A DNA stretch of 64,000 bases. Source: Chitinophagaceae bacterium (GTDB lineage Bacteria; Bacteroidota; Bacteroidia; Chitinophagales; Chitinophagaceae). The stretch spans positions 62,001 to 126,000 of the forward strand of contig JADJYK010000012.1 of the NCBI GenBank assembly GCA_016719815.1, given 5' to 3'. Made by a program: the position numbers and the translations under genes. Below are positions 46,402 to 55,712 of this stretch, piece after piece. The notes under the pieces are model-generated. The model saw only the letters and a list, made by a program, of their open reading frames with translations. It ran no database searches and had not been told where the DNA came from. The first letter of the stretch is position 1. Each line of letters starts with the position of its first letter.

Positions 46402-47100
46402 ATGAGTATATACCAAAAAATACAGGAAGAAGCTTACAGGGCCAATATGCAGTTACCACAGTTGGGGCTTGTGCTTTTTACTTTTGGCAACGTAAGTGTT
46501 GCCGACAGAGAAAATAATGTGTTTGCCATTAAGCCAAGCGGCGTTCCGTATGAACATCTTTTACCAGAAAAAATGGTGATAGTGGATTTCGACGGACATA
46601 TAATAGAAGGCAAACTCAATCCTTCGTCAGACACAAAAACCCATGCAGTCTTATACAAGCATTGGGGAAAAATCGGGGCAATTGTTCATACGCATTCCAC
46701 TTATGCAACGGCATGGGCACAGTCACTTAGAGATATTCCCATCTATGGCACTACACATGCCGACCATAACACGGTTGATATTCCCTGTGCCGCTCCGATG
46801 AGTGATGAAATGATACAAGGCAATTATGAATATGAAACAGGTTTTCAGATAATGAACTGCTTCAAAGAAAAAGGCCTTAGTTACGAAGAAGTGGAAATGA
46901 TGGTTGTGGGTAACCATGCTCCTTTTACATGGGGAAAGAACGGTGATAAAGCCGTTTACAATGCGGCTGTTCTGGAGCAGGTTGCAAAAATGGCATGGCT
47001 TACTGAACAAATAAATCCGGATGTACGTAAGTTGAAAGATGCACTGATTAAAAAACATTACGAAAGAAAACACGGCCCGGGCAGTTACTATGGCCAGTAA
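46402..47100 (+). CDS. araD: L-ribulose-5-phosphate 4-epimerase
   Basis: The zinc enzyme converts L-ribulose 5-phosphate to D-xylulose 5-phosphate. Residues seen: TFGNVSVAD near 28, IKPSGVPYEHL, the zinc histidines in VHTHSTYATAWAQ near 95-97, and GNHAPFTWGKNG near 171. The length of 232 residues is standard. The gene sits between araB and araA and is intact. Confidence 0.95.
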   Translation: MSIYQKIQEEAYRANMQLPQLGLVLFTFGNVSVADRENNVFAIKPSGVPYEHLLPEKMVIVDFDGHIIEGKLNPSSDTKTHAVLYKHWGKIGAIVHTHSTYATAWAQSLRDIPIYGTTHADHNTVDIPCAAPMSDEMIQGNYEYETGFQIMNCFKEKGLSYEEVEMMVVGNHAPFTWGKNGDKAVYNAAVLEQVAKMAWLTEQINPDVRKLKDALIKKHYERKHGPGSYYGQ

Positions 47101-47136
47101 ATCAAAAAGATTTCCTGAACTTATAAAACAATAAAA

Positions 47137-48633
47137 ATGATAATCCCTGATTTAAAGAATTTTGAAGTATGGTTTGCGACTGGCAGTCAGCACTTATACG
47201 GCCCTGAAACATTACAGCAAGTGGCCGAACATTCTCAAAAGATTGCCGATGCTTTTAATAAGGCAAAATCAATTCCTGTAAAAGTTGTATTTAAACCGGT
47301 TGTAAAAACACCTGAAGAAATTTACAACCTCTGTGCCGAAGCTAACAACAGTAAAACCTGTATCGGAATTATTGCATGGATGCACACGTTTTCTCCTGCA
47401 AAAATGTGGATTAACGGGTTAAAAATCTTGCACAAACCACTTTGCCACCTGCACACTCAGTTCAACAGGGATATACCCTGGAATACCATTGATATGGACT
47501 TTATGAACCTGAACCAGAGTGCCCACGGTGACAGGGAATTCGGGTTTATTATGAGCCGTATGCGTATTGAACGCAAAGTCATCGTTGGGCACTGGCAGGA
47601 TAAGGATGTGCAAGAGCAACTCAATATGTGGTGCCGTGCTGCTGCCGGATGGAGTGACTGGCAGGGAGCAAAATTTGTTCGTTTCGGCGATAATATGCGA
47701 CAGGTGGCCGTAACCGAAGGTGATAAAGTAGAAGCCCAGATTAAATTTGGATACAGCGTAAACACACACGGTGTAGGCGATTTGGTGGCAGTTATCAATA
47801 AGGTGAAGGAAAAAGAAGTGGACGGGTTATGTGATGAGTACAACAAACAGTATAAACTACTGCCATCGCTAAAGAAAAATGGTAAGCAACACCAGTCACT
47901 CAGAGATGCTGCAAGAATTGAACTTGGTTTGCGTAAATTTCTTGAAGAAGGTGACTTCAAAGGTTATACTGATACTTTTGAAGATTTGCATGGTATAGTC
48001 CAGCTTCCCGGCATAGCTTCCCAACGTCTGATGGCAGATGGTTATGGTTTTGGCGGCGAAGGCGACTGGAAAACATCAGCACTCGTAAGGGCAATGAAAG
48101 TCATGGGCAGCGGCTTGCAAGGCGGCAATTCTTTTATGGAAGATTACACTTATCATTTTGAACCCAATAACAATCTAGTATTAGGGTCACACATGCTGGA
48201 GATTTGTCCAAGTCTTGCAAACGGGAAACCCTCCTGTGAGATCCACGCATTGGGTATTGGTGGTAAGGCAGACCCTGTAAGGTTGGTTTTTAATGCTCCC
48301 GGTGGCGATGCGCTGAATGCTTCAATTGTTGACTTGGGCAACCGTTTCCGCATATTGGTTAATGAAGTAAAAGCTGTAGCTCCCAAAAAAGCATTACCAA
48401 AATTACCTGTAGCAAGAGTGCTTTGGAAACCATTACCGGATATGCAAACAGGATGTGCTGCCTGGATATTGGCTGGCGGTGCACATCATACTGTTTACAG
48501 CCAGAATCTTAATACAGATTGCCTGCAAAGCTTTTCAGAAATGGCTGGCATTGAAATGGTACTGATAAATAAGGACACAACACTGTATAATTTAAAAAAT
48601 GAATTGAGATGGAGTGAAGCCTACTATAAATAA
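47137..48633 (+). CDS. araA: L-arabinose isomerase
   Basis: The manganese enzyme converts L-arabinose to L-ribulose, the first step of this pathway. The N-terminus FEVWFATGSQHLYGPETL, the HTFSPAKMWI block near residue 88, the catalytic region YGFGGEGDWKTSAL (near 305), and the metal-binding FMEDYTYHFE and LGSHMLEICPSL are present. The length of 498 residues is standard and intact. A terminator shared with the HAD gene follows. Confidence 0.96.
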   Translation: MIIPDLKNFEVWFATGSQHLYGPETLQQVAEHSQKIADAFNKAKSIPVKVVFKPVVKTPEEIYNLCAEANNSKTCIGIIAWMHTFSPAKMWINGLKILHKPLCHLHTQFNRDIPWNTIDMDFMNLNQSAHGDREFGFIMSRMRIERKVIVGHWQDKDVQEQLNMWCRAAAGWSDWQGAKFVRFGDNMRQVAVTEGDKVEAQIKFGYSVNTHGVGDLVAVINKVKEKEVDGLCDEYNKQYKLLPSLKKNGKQHQSLRDAARIELGLRKFLEEGDFKGYTDTFEDLHGIVQLPGIASQRLMADGYGFGGEGDWKTSALVRAMKVMGSGLQGGNSFMEDYTYHFEPNNNLVLGSHMLEICPSLANGKPSCEIHALGIGGKADPVRLVFNAPGGDALNASIVDLGNRFRILVNEVKAVAPKKALPKLPVARVLWKPLPDMQTGCAAWILAGGAHHTVYSQNLNTDCLQSFSEMAGIEMVLINKDTTLYNLKNELRWSEAYYK

Positions 48634-48659
48634 GTGAAACAATAATACTGCAGTAATAC

Positions 48660-48698
48660 CATGGGCTTTGGGATACATTCCAAAGCCCATGATATTTT
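48660..48698. terminator. Bidirectional terminator between araA and the HAD gene
   Basis: CATGGGCTTTGG and its exact reverse complement flank an 8-base loop. The plus-strand side continues ATATTTTAT. Confidence 0.75.
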
Positions 48699-48703
48699 AT
48701 CAA

Positions 48704-49357
48704 TCAGTAAAGTAAATCGAATAACATAGAATTATTATAATCCTTTGTAAATATCTCCACATTTGAAAACCTGGAAAATTCTTCTTTTGTATGAAGTGTG
48801 GTGAGTACAACAGATCTCATTCCTGCAATTAGGGCTGACTCTACTCCTTTGGGTGAATCTTCAAAAACAAGGCAGGAGGAGGACTCCACCTTTAATCTTT
48901 CGGCACACTGCAGGTACGTTTCGGGATGCGGTTTACTATTGGAAACATCATCGGCACTTACTAATGCACCAAAGTATTTCCGTATATTCAGGTTATCCAG
49001 TACAAAATCTATGTTAAACATAATTGCGGCCGATCCAATAGCCATCTTTATACCGGAATCATGCGATTGCCGGAGGAAATCATCTAGCCCAGCAATTAAT
49101 TGGAGGTGAGGTTTAAATTGCTGCTGGTATTCTTTTTCCTTTTCTAAACTCATCCTTTTTTTTTCTTCTGTTGAAAACCTCCCGGGAAAAATCCTTTCGA
49201 GCAATTCGTTATTAGTTCCGTAGCATTCTTCCTTCATCCTTTCAAGAGAAACAGACGCTCCTAAATTATTAAGAATCCGATGCCATGCCTTAATATGATA
49301 TTGCATATCATCTATCATTGTACCATTTAAATCAAATAAGAAAGCCTTATAAATCAT
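48704..49357 (-). CDS. HAD-family phosphatase, beta-phosphoglucomutase-like, with a DxN motif
   Basis: A 217-residue HAD hydrolase. Motif I is FDLNGTMID, with the nucleophile Asp kept but the second Asp replaced by Asn. Motif II is IGSAAI, and motif III/IV is SKPHPETYLQCAERL then CLVFEDSPKGVESALIAGM. The helical cap (residues 15-85) is of the phosphoglucomutase type. The Asn reduces confidence in ordinary phosphatase chemistry. It is convergent with araA and not part of that operon; a link to sugar phosphates is only inferred. Confidence 0.85.
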   Translation of the reverse strand: MIYKAFLFDLNGTMIDDMQYHIKAWHRILNNLGASVSLERMKEECYGTNNELLERIFPGRFSTEEKKRMSLEKEKEYQQQFKPHLQLIAGLDDFLRQSHDSGIKMAIGSAAIMFNIDFVLDNLNIRKYFGALVSADDVSNSKPHPETYLQCAERLKVESSSCLVFEDSPKGVESALIAGMRSVVLTTLHTKEEFSRFSNVEIFTKDYNNSMLFDLLY

Positions 49358-49437
49358 AATAGATATTTGTAAGTAATATTTAGCATTCGTATATGGCCAT
49401 CCTAACTTGTGTAACTTTCAATGAGACCCATTTTTTT

Positions 49438-50418
49438 TCAGTTTACCAGTAAACTGCAGCCTCGTAAATCGCTTCCATCTGTCCGTCCCAGTACTTCAAA
49501 ACTTTCATCCGCATACACTTTTCCGGCATCATCGGTGGCGATAAATGCACAGGAGTAAATATTGGCAAGATCAATTACGTTAATTATGCCTGCTCCCTGT
49601 CGCTGAACTAAGAAAGGGTCTTCTTCATCCCTTACCATTACTCTCATCCATGATGGACAGGCAAAAATCCCTTTTCCACCTGAATAGGCTTGAGATAGTA
49701 ATTCAGTCATACCATATTCAGAATGAACAGTTTTAATGCCAAAAGCAGCTTTAAGCCGATGATGAACTTCTTCTCGCAGCAATTCTATCTTTCTTCCTTT
49801 CATCCCACCCGTTTCCATAACTATAGTATTTTGCAATGGCAGAGAAAATTGCTCTGCAAAATCAATCAATGCATATGTAACGCCGATCAATATTGTTCGT
49901 TGCCTTTTTTGTTCAAGATCTGTCAGAGTCCAGCCTAATTTTTCAAAATCATACAGGTAAAAGCCACTCTGCCTGTAACCGGATAATTCAATCAGCCTGT
50001 TTACCATATACACTAATGAAGAGTTACCTTTTTCAATATAAGACGGTAACAGACCGATAATGCAACACTTTGCAGGATCTCCATAACTTTTGTTAAATCC
50101 CTTTACGAAACTTTCAGTATACAAAGAACCGTCTCGTATGAAATGGCGGATGTTAACAGTTGCAGTCGTACCACTGCTTTCAAAAACCAGCTCAGGTTCA
50201 AATATAGTGGCGGTAACTCTATGAGATTTAAAAAACCGGATGGGAAGAAATGGAATATCTTCAATCCTATATACCGAACCCGGCTTCTTATGCAGCATAT
50301 CAGCAAAATTCCGGTAAATCGGGTTATTCTCATATTGATAGGCAAAAACAGACAATGCCAGTTCATCAAAACCAGTACCCTGAACATTGAAAATTTTATG
50401 ATTCCATTTAATATCCAT
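49438..50418 (-). CDS. LuxE/acyl-protein synthetase-like protein
   Basis: A 326-residue soluble protein of the LuxE group in the adenylate-forming superfamily. The phosphate-binding SSGTTATVNIRHF lies near residue 80, then VMETGGMKGRKIEL near 195 and SEYGMTELLSQAY near 230, which corresponds to the adenylate-forming T-E motif. LuxE activates fatty acids as acyl-protein; the substrate here is unknown. Similar genes are widespread in Bacteroidota, often near cell-envelope genes. Confidence 0.75.
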   Translation of the reverse strand: MDIKWNHKIFNVQGTGFDELALSVFAYQYENNPIYRNFADMLHKKPGSVYRIEDIPFLPIRFFKSHRVTATIFEPELVFESSGTTATVNIRHFIRDGSLYTESFVKGFNKSYGDPAKCCIIGLLPSYIEKGNSSLVYMVNRLIELSGYRQSGFYLYDFEKLGWTLTDLEQKRQRTILIGVTYALIDFAEQFSLPLQNTIVMETGGMKGRKIELLREEVHHRLKAAFGIKTVHSEYGMTELLSQAYSGGKGIFACPSWMRVMVRDEEDPFLVQRQGAGIINVIDLANIYSCAFIATDDAGKVYADESFEVLGRTDGSDLRGCSLLVN

Positions 50419-50442
50419 CCTGCTTTTTCAACCAAATAAATG

Positions 50443-50450
50443 TAAATTTG
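50443..50450 (+). promoter_or_regulatory. Candidate -7 promoter box
   Basis: TAAATTTG matches TAnnTTTG, 21 bases before the lipoprotein ATG at 50471. Confidence 0.4.
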
Positions 50451-50470
50451 TTAATAAGCAAACAATAATA

Positions 50471-50881
50471 ATGAAATACCTGCCTGTACTTCTTTCCTTT
50501 TTTATAATCGCAGCGACAGCCTGCAACAAAGATAAGTTTACAACTGTTCCGCAAGTGAATATTAAATCAATTACACCCGAAACAGTATACCAAGGCAATA
50601 TCATTGAAATGAAAGGTTCATTTACAGATGAAGAAGGTGATATTGATACTGTAATGATTGTATACAAATGGTATAATAATACAGCCGCAGTTCTTACTGA
50701 CACATTCAAAAGAACATTATCAGCTGTCGGAGTTCCTGAAAATACCCGTTCTGCTGACATTGTCATTAAATTTGAATACAATACCAATACTTACAGCAGA
50801 AGTATTCTTTCTTTTCAACATCCTCTCCCTGCATTATTGGTACATAGCCTTTGTCTTCTTTGGAACAATATTCATTTATAA
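50471..50881 (+). CDS. Small lipoprotein, probably truncated at its C-terminus
   Basis: The lipoprotein signal (LLSFFIIAATAC) is followed by VPQVNIKSITPETVYQGNII, GSFTDEEGDIDTVMIVYKWY and VIKFEYNTNTYSR. This beta-sandwich pattern with an EGDID acidic loop is seen in unnamed Bacteroidota lipoproteins. From about 50800 the frame carries unrelated residues up to the stop, while another frame already encodes the UbiA-like protein. So the true end appears lost at a junction near 50795-50805. Confidence 0.6.
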   Translation: MKYLPVLLSFFIIAATACNKDKFTTVPQVNIKSITPETVYQGNIIEMKGSFTDEEGDIDTVMIVYKWYNNTAAVLTDTFKRTLSAVGVPENTRSADIVIKFEYNTNTYSRSILSFQHPLPALLVHSLCLLWNNIHL

Positions 50882-51628
50882 CCTACATTATGCCCGGAAA
50901 AAAATAACTGATACCACAGATGAACGGCAGTTTTGGTTATTGCGGAACAAAAAGCATACAAATGCGATGTTTTTGTTCAGTATCATTGGGATGGCAGGTT
51001 TAGTAGCCAGATACTGGCAATCTCTGATATCTTTTCAAAAAAATCTATATCTGCCGTTAATTTTTCTTTTGCAATCATTGGTATTCTCTCTATTGCTTAC
51101 TCCCACACATTTTCATTACTGGGAATTAAAGCTATACGGCATAAAGGCAAAATAAAACTGCTTTACCTGAGTGCAGTTTGGACATTTACAACTGCCGTAA
51201 TGCCTGTTTTATTTAATATGGGTCAGACATACTCATTATTTCAACTGCAATTCATATTTTTTACCCTGCACCGGTTTATTTTTATCGCTGCACTGTCTTT
51301 TATATTCAATATATATGATATTTCAGAAGATAAAGAAAACAACATCAGCACTTTTGCAGTAATGGCCGGACAACAAAAAAGTTTAATGACAGGTAAATGG
51401 CTTTTCACCCTGTTATATATTTGCTTATCGATTACTCTGCTGCTTACCCTTTCTTCTGTTTATTTTTTTATCATTTTAGCAATTTTGCTACCCGCCCCCA
51501 TTATCTATTTTGCTTACAACAATTTTAACAGCAGAATGCCAGAATCGACTTTCGCCCTTCTGTACGACGGACTGATGATTGTTAAGGCCCTGCTGCTTAT
51601 CTTCGCTGTGACAGTTTCAAAACATTAA
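50793..51628 (+). CDS. UbiA-like membrane protein, N-terminus missing and one frameshift
   Basis: A multi-helix membrane protein resembling the UbiA prenyltransferase fold. Recognisable parts: YIAFVFFGTIFIYNLHY with following DERQFWLLRNKK, then FSFAIIGILSIAYS, KIKLLYLSAVWTFTTAVMPV, and HRFIFIAALSFIFNIYDISE with DKENNISTFAVMAG, the position of the second Asp-rich motif. About 25-30 N-terminal residues are absent. A base is missing near 51006-51010. The gene ends 9 bases ahead of the M42 peptidase. It is damaged as read; whether this is real or an assembly fault is open. Confidence 0.65.
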
Positions 51629-51637
51629 ATTTTTTTT

Positions 51638-52756
51638 ATGGCGAAAGTTGCTAAATCAAAAAAGAAAGAAAAATCAATCCTAACTGACACTTCATTCTCA
51701 TTTTTCAAATCATATATCAATAATGCCTCCCCGGTTGGTTTTGAAACCTGGGGACAAAAGCTATGGTTAGAATATCTGGCGCCATACATTGATACACACT
51801 ATGTAGATCCTTATGGAACAGCTGTCGGTGTCATTAACCCGGAACATCCCTTTAAAGTAGTTATAGAAGCTCATGCCGATGAGATTAGCTGGTTTGTAAA
51901 TTATGTTACAGCCGAAGGACTTATATATCTAAAAAGGAATGGTGGTGTGGATCACCAGACCGCTCCAGCATCAAGAGTAATCATTCATGGAAAAAAAGGA
52001 CCAGTAAAAGCAGTCTTTGGATGGCCTGCAATTCATACCCGCCTCGGTACACCCGACCAGAAAGAAACATCTCCCCGCACTGATAATCTTTGGCTCGATT
52101 GTGGCGCCAGAAGCAAAAAGGAAGTAGAAGAATTGGGCATTCATATAGGAGCTGTGGTTACTTACCAGGACGGTTTTGAGGAACTGGCTAATGGAAACTA
52201 TGTTGGCCGTGCCTTTGATAACCGGGTGGGTGGCTTCATGATTGCCGAAGTAGCAAGGCTGTTTAAAGAAAACAAAAAAAAATTGCCTTTCGGCTTATAT
52301 ATTGTTAACGCTGTACAGGAAGAAATTGGGCTACGTGGTGCTGAAATGATTGCCCGCAGAATAAAACCAAATATCGCCATCATTACTGATGTAACCCATG
52401 ATACCACTACCCCGATGATTAATAAAAACATTGAAGGTGATGTATGTACTGGCAAAGGTCCTTCTCTTGCCTATGCACCGGCAGTTCATAATAAATTGCT
52501 GGGTTTTGTTGAACAGATTGCTGCAGACAAGAAGATTCCGGTACAATGGAGAGCCCTGAGCAGAAGTACCGGAACCGATACCGACTCATTTGCTTACTCC
52601 AACGATGGATGTCCCTCTGTCCTGATTTCAATTCCTTTACGCTATATGCATACCACTGTAGAAATGCTGCACAGGAATGATATTGAAAACACCATTAAAC
52701 TTATGTACGAAACATTGATAGCCTTAACGCCAAAAACGAATTTGAGCTATCTGTAA
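51638..52756 (+). CDS. M42-family metallopeptidase (glutamyl/deblocking aminopeptidase type)
   Basis: A 372-residue cytoplasmic di-metal aminopeptidase forming tetrahedral assemblies. Metal and catalytic motifs in order: EAHADEISW (histidine near residue 78), GRAFDNRVGG (near 192), VQEEIGLRGA (catalytic Glu pair near 229), DVTHD (near 252) and RYMHTTVEM (near 338). The basic N-terminus AKVAKSKKKEK is an extension. The frame is intact, and a terminator follows. Confidence 0.93.
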   Translation: MAKVAKSKKKEKSILTDTSFSFFKSYINNASPVGFETWGQKLWLEYLAPYIDTHYVDPYGTAVGVINPEHPFKVVIEAHADEISWFVNYVTAEGLIYLKRNGGVDHQTAPASRVIIHGKKGPVKAVFGWPAIHTRLGTPDQKETSPRTDNLWLDCGARSKKEVEELGIHIGAVVTYQDGFEELANGNYVGRAFDNRVGGFMIAEVARLFKENKKKLPFGLYIVNAVQEEIGLRGAEMIARRIKPNIAIITDVTHDTTTPMINKNIEGDVCTGKGPSLAYAPAVHNKLLGFVEQIAADKKIPVQWRALSRSTGTDTDSFAYSNDGCPSVLISIPLRYMHTTVEMLHRNDIENTIKLMYETLIALTPKTNLSYL

Positions 52757-52770
52757 ACATGTAAACGCTT

Positions 52771-52807
52771 AAAAGAAAAGGCTACCATTCTGGCAGCCTT
52801 TTCTTTT
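52771..52807. terminator. Bidirectional terminator between the M42 and repeat-lipoprotein genes
   Basis: AAAAGAAAAGGCT (52771-52783) pairs exactly with AGCCTTTTCTTTT (52795-52807), with an inner CC/GG pair. It serves both convergent genes. Confidence 0.85.
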
Positions 52808-52831
52808 GACTTCTGATTATTCAAAAACAAT

Positions 52832-54642
52832 TTATAGAATTGGCAAATCAAATACTCCCTCGGTTATCTGCTTAAACAGTGTACTACCCTGCAGTGTGTT
52901 TGTTAATGTACCAGAGAAAGTTCCGGTTACCCTTGAAGCAGTAACACTTGTAACATTGATGGAAAAAGCAGGATTCGGAGGTGGAAAAATGGTACTTGAA
53001 GTGTTCCATATTGTAACTGTCAGATCAGGGTTTTGAACAGTATAATCAATCTCAATTCGATAGCCATTCGGAAGAGCAATTGAATTTCCGTTATATGTTC
53101 CTGTAGCTACTGCTGAATTATCATTCTTTGTAATAAAAATCTGGAACTGAGGTACCGTATTACCATTTGGTGGGCCTGTGTAACCATTTAGATATAAATA
53201 TGGTGTTGGAGGTGCAAAAAAATCGTCAGTTATATCAGCTTGGGCTCTGTCAGTAAATACTGTGAGAACTCCATCAATTTTACACTGATAGGTTCCTGTA
53301 GGCTGCGCAACAGTAATTGTAAATGTACATCCGCCTGTTCCAACTGTGAAAATTACAGAACCAGATGCAGAAGGTGTGCCGGCGCCAGCTAAAACAATAT
53401 TTTGAATTCCTGTTACGGAAAAAATACCTGCCTTGGAAAATGTCATTCCCCGGAAGTAGTTGAGATGCTATAGGCTCCAATTGCTGTAACATTTACCTGG
53501 ACGGTTACAGTATTTGAAGCAGATAAAGGAGTTCCGGCAGTATATGTTCCGGCAACAATTGCACCGGTACAATCTCCAGGTGCTCCGGAAAACGTATATG
53601 TAGCAGGTCCCACTACAGTTACATTAAAATTGCATCCCCCGGCACCCAATGCAAAAGTATTTATACCAGCTGTTGTTGGTGTTCCTGTCCCATTCAATGT
53701 TATCGTTTGATTACCAGTTGCTGAGAATACTCCCGATTTTGAAAATGTCATACCACCCGAAACTGTAGAAATGTTGTACGAACCAATGGTGGTAACATTC
53801 ACTTGAACAGAAACGTTGTTTGACGCAGTTAATGGAGTTCCCATTGCATACACACCATTTACAACTACTGACGGGCAGTTTATAGAATATGAAGAAGGCC
53901 CTGCTACATCAATATTAAAAGTACAACCGCCGCCAGGTTGACTGAAAGTAATTGTATTTGCGCCAACAGTCGTGGGAGTGCCTGATGCGGGAATCCGAAC
54001 TGTTTGGTTACCTGTAGTTGTAAAACTACCTGACTTATTAAATGTCAACCCGCCTCCTGCAGCAGCAATTGTGTAAGAACCTATTGTTGTTACATTTACT
54101 GTCACATCCACATAATTAGAGGCATCTGTCGCAATATCTTTACCATAAAAACCTCCGACAACAGCACTTGCACAGTTTGAGGGGGTTCCACCGGTAACCA
54201 GTGTAAAAGTTGCCGGAGTACTGGCTCCTGCCGGTAACACATCTACCTGAATATCACAAAAAGTACTGTCATAACTTACAATAAAGTTGAATGTACCCGC
54301 TGCAAAAGGTGTTCCGATGCCTCTTAACGTAACAGTATTATTTCCGGTAGAAGTAAAAGCACCCGTTCCACTAAAATGAATGCCATTTATTGTATCCGTT
54401 GTAATAGTATAAGAACCTGTTTTTATGACGTTTACTTCAACAGTGATATTGTTGATTGAGACGTCAAGTGCTTTTCCCACTTCGTATGTTCCATTCACTG
54501 TTTTTGGAAGGCAATCAGCATTAATATCTGACTGCAGGCTACCCTCTGAAGGGGTTAAAGCTTGCTCAAAACTTGATTCCTTTTGGCAGCCTGTTGTCGC
54601 AATAACTAAAACTGCAAGAAAATAAATAAACTGTTTCTTCAT
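52832..54642 (-). CDS. Lipoprotein with tandem beta-sandwich repeats (one frameshift)
   Basis: A lipoprotein signal (FLAVLVIATTGC) is followed by at least four repeats of about 90-100 residues. Each repeat has VVNGTY-x-x-GTPL, a VNVTTIGSYNISTVSGGMTF strand block, SGVFSATGNQTI and a GGCNFNVTV end with one Cys per repeat. The last part (about residues 430-603) is a different domain ending VFDLPIL. One G is missing in the run opposite 53448-53451, between TTSG and GMTFSKAG; repair gives about 603 residues. Likely a surface adhesion or structural lipoprotein; the function is not known. Confidence 0.8.
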
Positions 54643-54748
54643 AAACGATTGATAATTTCTGTTTAACGTCTAAAATTAAGGTTATTTTCCATACTATATT
54701 CTAATAAACCCACAAGACAAAAGTCACACATGAATTGGCATCAAACCC

Positions 54749-54756
54749 TATTTTTG
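54749..54756 (+). promoter_or_regulatory. Candidate -7 promoter box
   Basis: TATTTTTG matches TAnnTTTG, 24 bases before the rhodanese-thioredoxin ATG. The nearest TTG is only 11 bases upstream. Confidence 0.4.
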
Positions 54757-54780
54757 CTTGCTAAATGCTAAAAATATAAC

Positions 54781-55488
54781 ATGAGAAACGTTTTTTCCCT
54801 GCTTTTATTTCTTACACTCCTCTCCTGCAAAGGACAGAATTCAAACAATAACCTGTCTACATCTTCAAAAATTGGGCCGGACGATTTTGAAAAAGCCATT
54901 CAGAATGCAAATGTGCAGGTGCTTGATGTTAGAACGTCAGGAGAATTTCAAAGGGGACATATCAAAAATGCCCTTCAGGCAGATATGAGAAACATGGAAG
55001 AATTTGCCGGCAGAGTACAGCATATGGATAAAAACAAACCGGTTTACCTGTATTGTCTTGTTGGCAACCGAAGCGCTTATGCAGCAGACTGGATGAGGGA
55101 AAACGGATTTACCAATGTTGTTGAACTGGCAGGTGGCATCAACTCCTGGAAAATGTATAACAAGCCTGTTGAAGGTGTAACAAATGAGCCTCAGATTACA
55201 TTGGAGCAGTTCATGGCCAGCATACCAACAGATAAAACTACGCTGGTTGATTTCGGTGCTAAATGGTGCCCTCCATGTGTAAAAATGGAGCCTGTACTTG
55301 AAGAACTCAAAAACAATAAGCAAATAGATTTCAATCTTGTTAAGATCGACGGTGGTCTGCATACAAACCTGATGGCAGCTTTGCAGCTTGAGCCTATCCC
55401 TGTCTCTATCATTTACAAGAGAGGAAAGGAAGTTTGGCGCAAACAAGGCATCATCCCGAAAGAAGAGCTGATTGCCCAATTGAAATAA
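54781..55488 (+). CDS. Rhodanese-thioredoxin fusion lipoprotein
   Basis: A 235-residue lipoprotein (signal FSLLLFLTLLSC). Residues 34-127 are a rhodanese domain with DVRTSGEFQRGHIKNA and the active loop CLVGNRSAYA (Cys near 92). Residues 138-235 are a thioredoxin domain with FGAKWCPPCVKMEPVLEEL (CxxC near 162-165). The fusion suggests sulfur or disulfide chemistry in the periplasm, for example passing sulfane sulfur to a dithiol; the partner is unknown. Confidence 0.88.
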   Translation: MRNVFSLLLFLTLLSCKGQNSNNNLSTSSKIGPDDFEKAIQNANVQVLDVRTSGEFQRGHIKNALQADMRNMEEFAGRVQHMDKNKPVYLYCLVGNRSAYAADWMRENGFTNVVELAGGINSWKMYNKPVEGVTNEPQITLEQFMASIPTDKTTLVDFGAKWCPPCVKMEPVLEELKNNKQIDFNLVKIDGGLHTNLMAALQLEPIPVSIIYKRGKEVWRKQGIIPKEELIAQLK

Positions 55489-55541
55489 TTCGTTTATTTC
55501 AGGTGATGGTAAAATCAACCTTTTTCTTTTTTCCCTGTTGA

Positions 55542-55578
55542 TAAGAGTTGCGGCACAGTACCTGTATAACAACTCTTA
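55542..55578. repeat. 9-bp inverted repeat in the gap before the methyltransferase gene
   Basis: TAAGAGTTG and CAACTCTTA are separated by 19 bases. No T-run follows. It could be a weak terminator for the upstream gene; nothing else is seen in 55489-55712. Confidence 0.35.
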
Positions 55579-55712
55579 CATCTGTAATCAGTACCTCACG
55601 CAGGAGTTTATCAGTAGTAACCGACAGTCTTGTTTGGGCCGGCTGCGACAATGATAAAAACGGGACACAACCTAGAGAAATGTACTGATATGTTTAAAAT
55701 TGGCTGAGGCAA

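Noticed and set aside
52832..54642. Regularly spaced similar sequences that could suggest a CRISPR or satellite array
   Set aside because: The period is about 280-300 bases, the copies are imperfect and they encode protein repeats in one frame.
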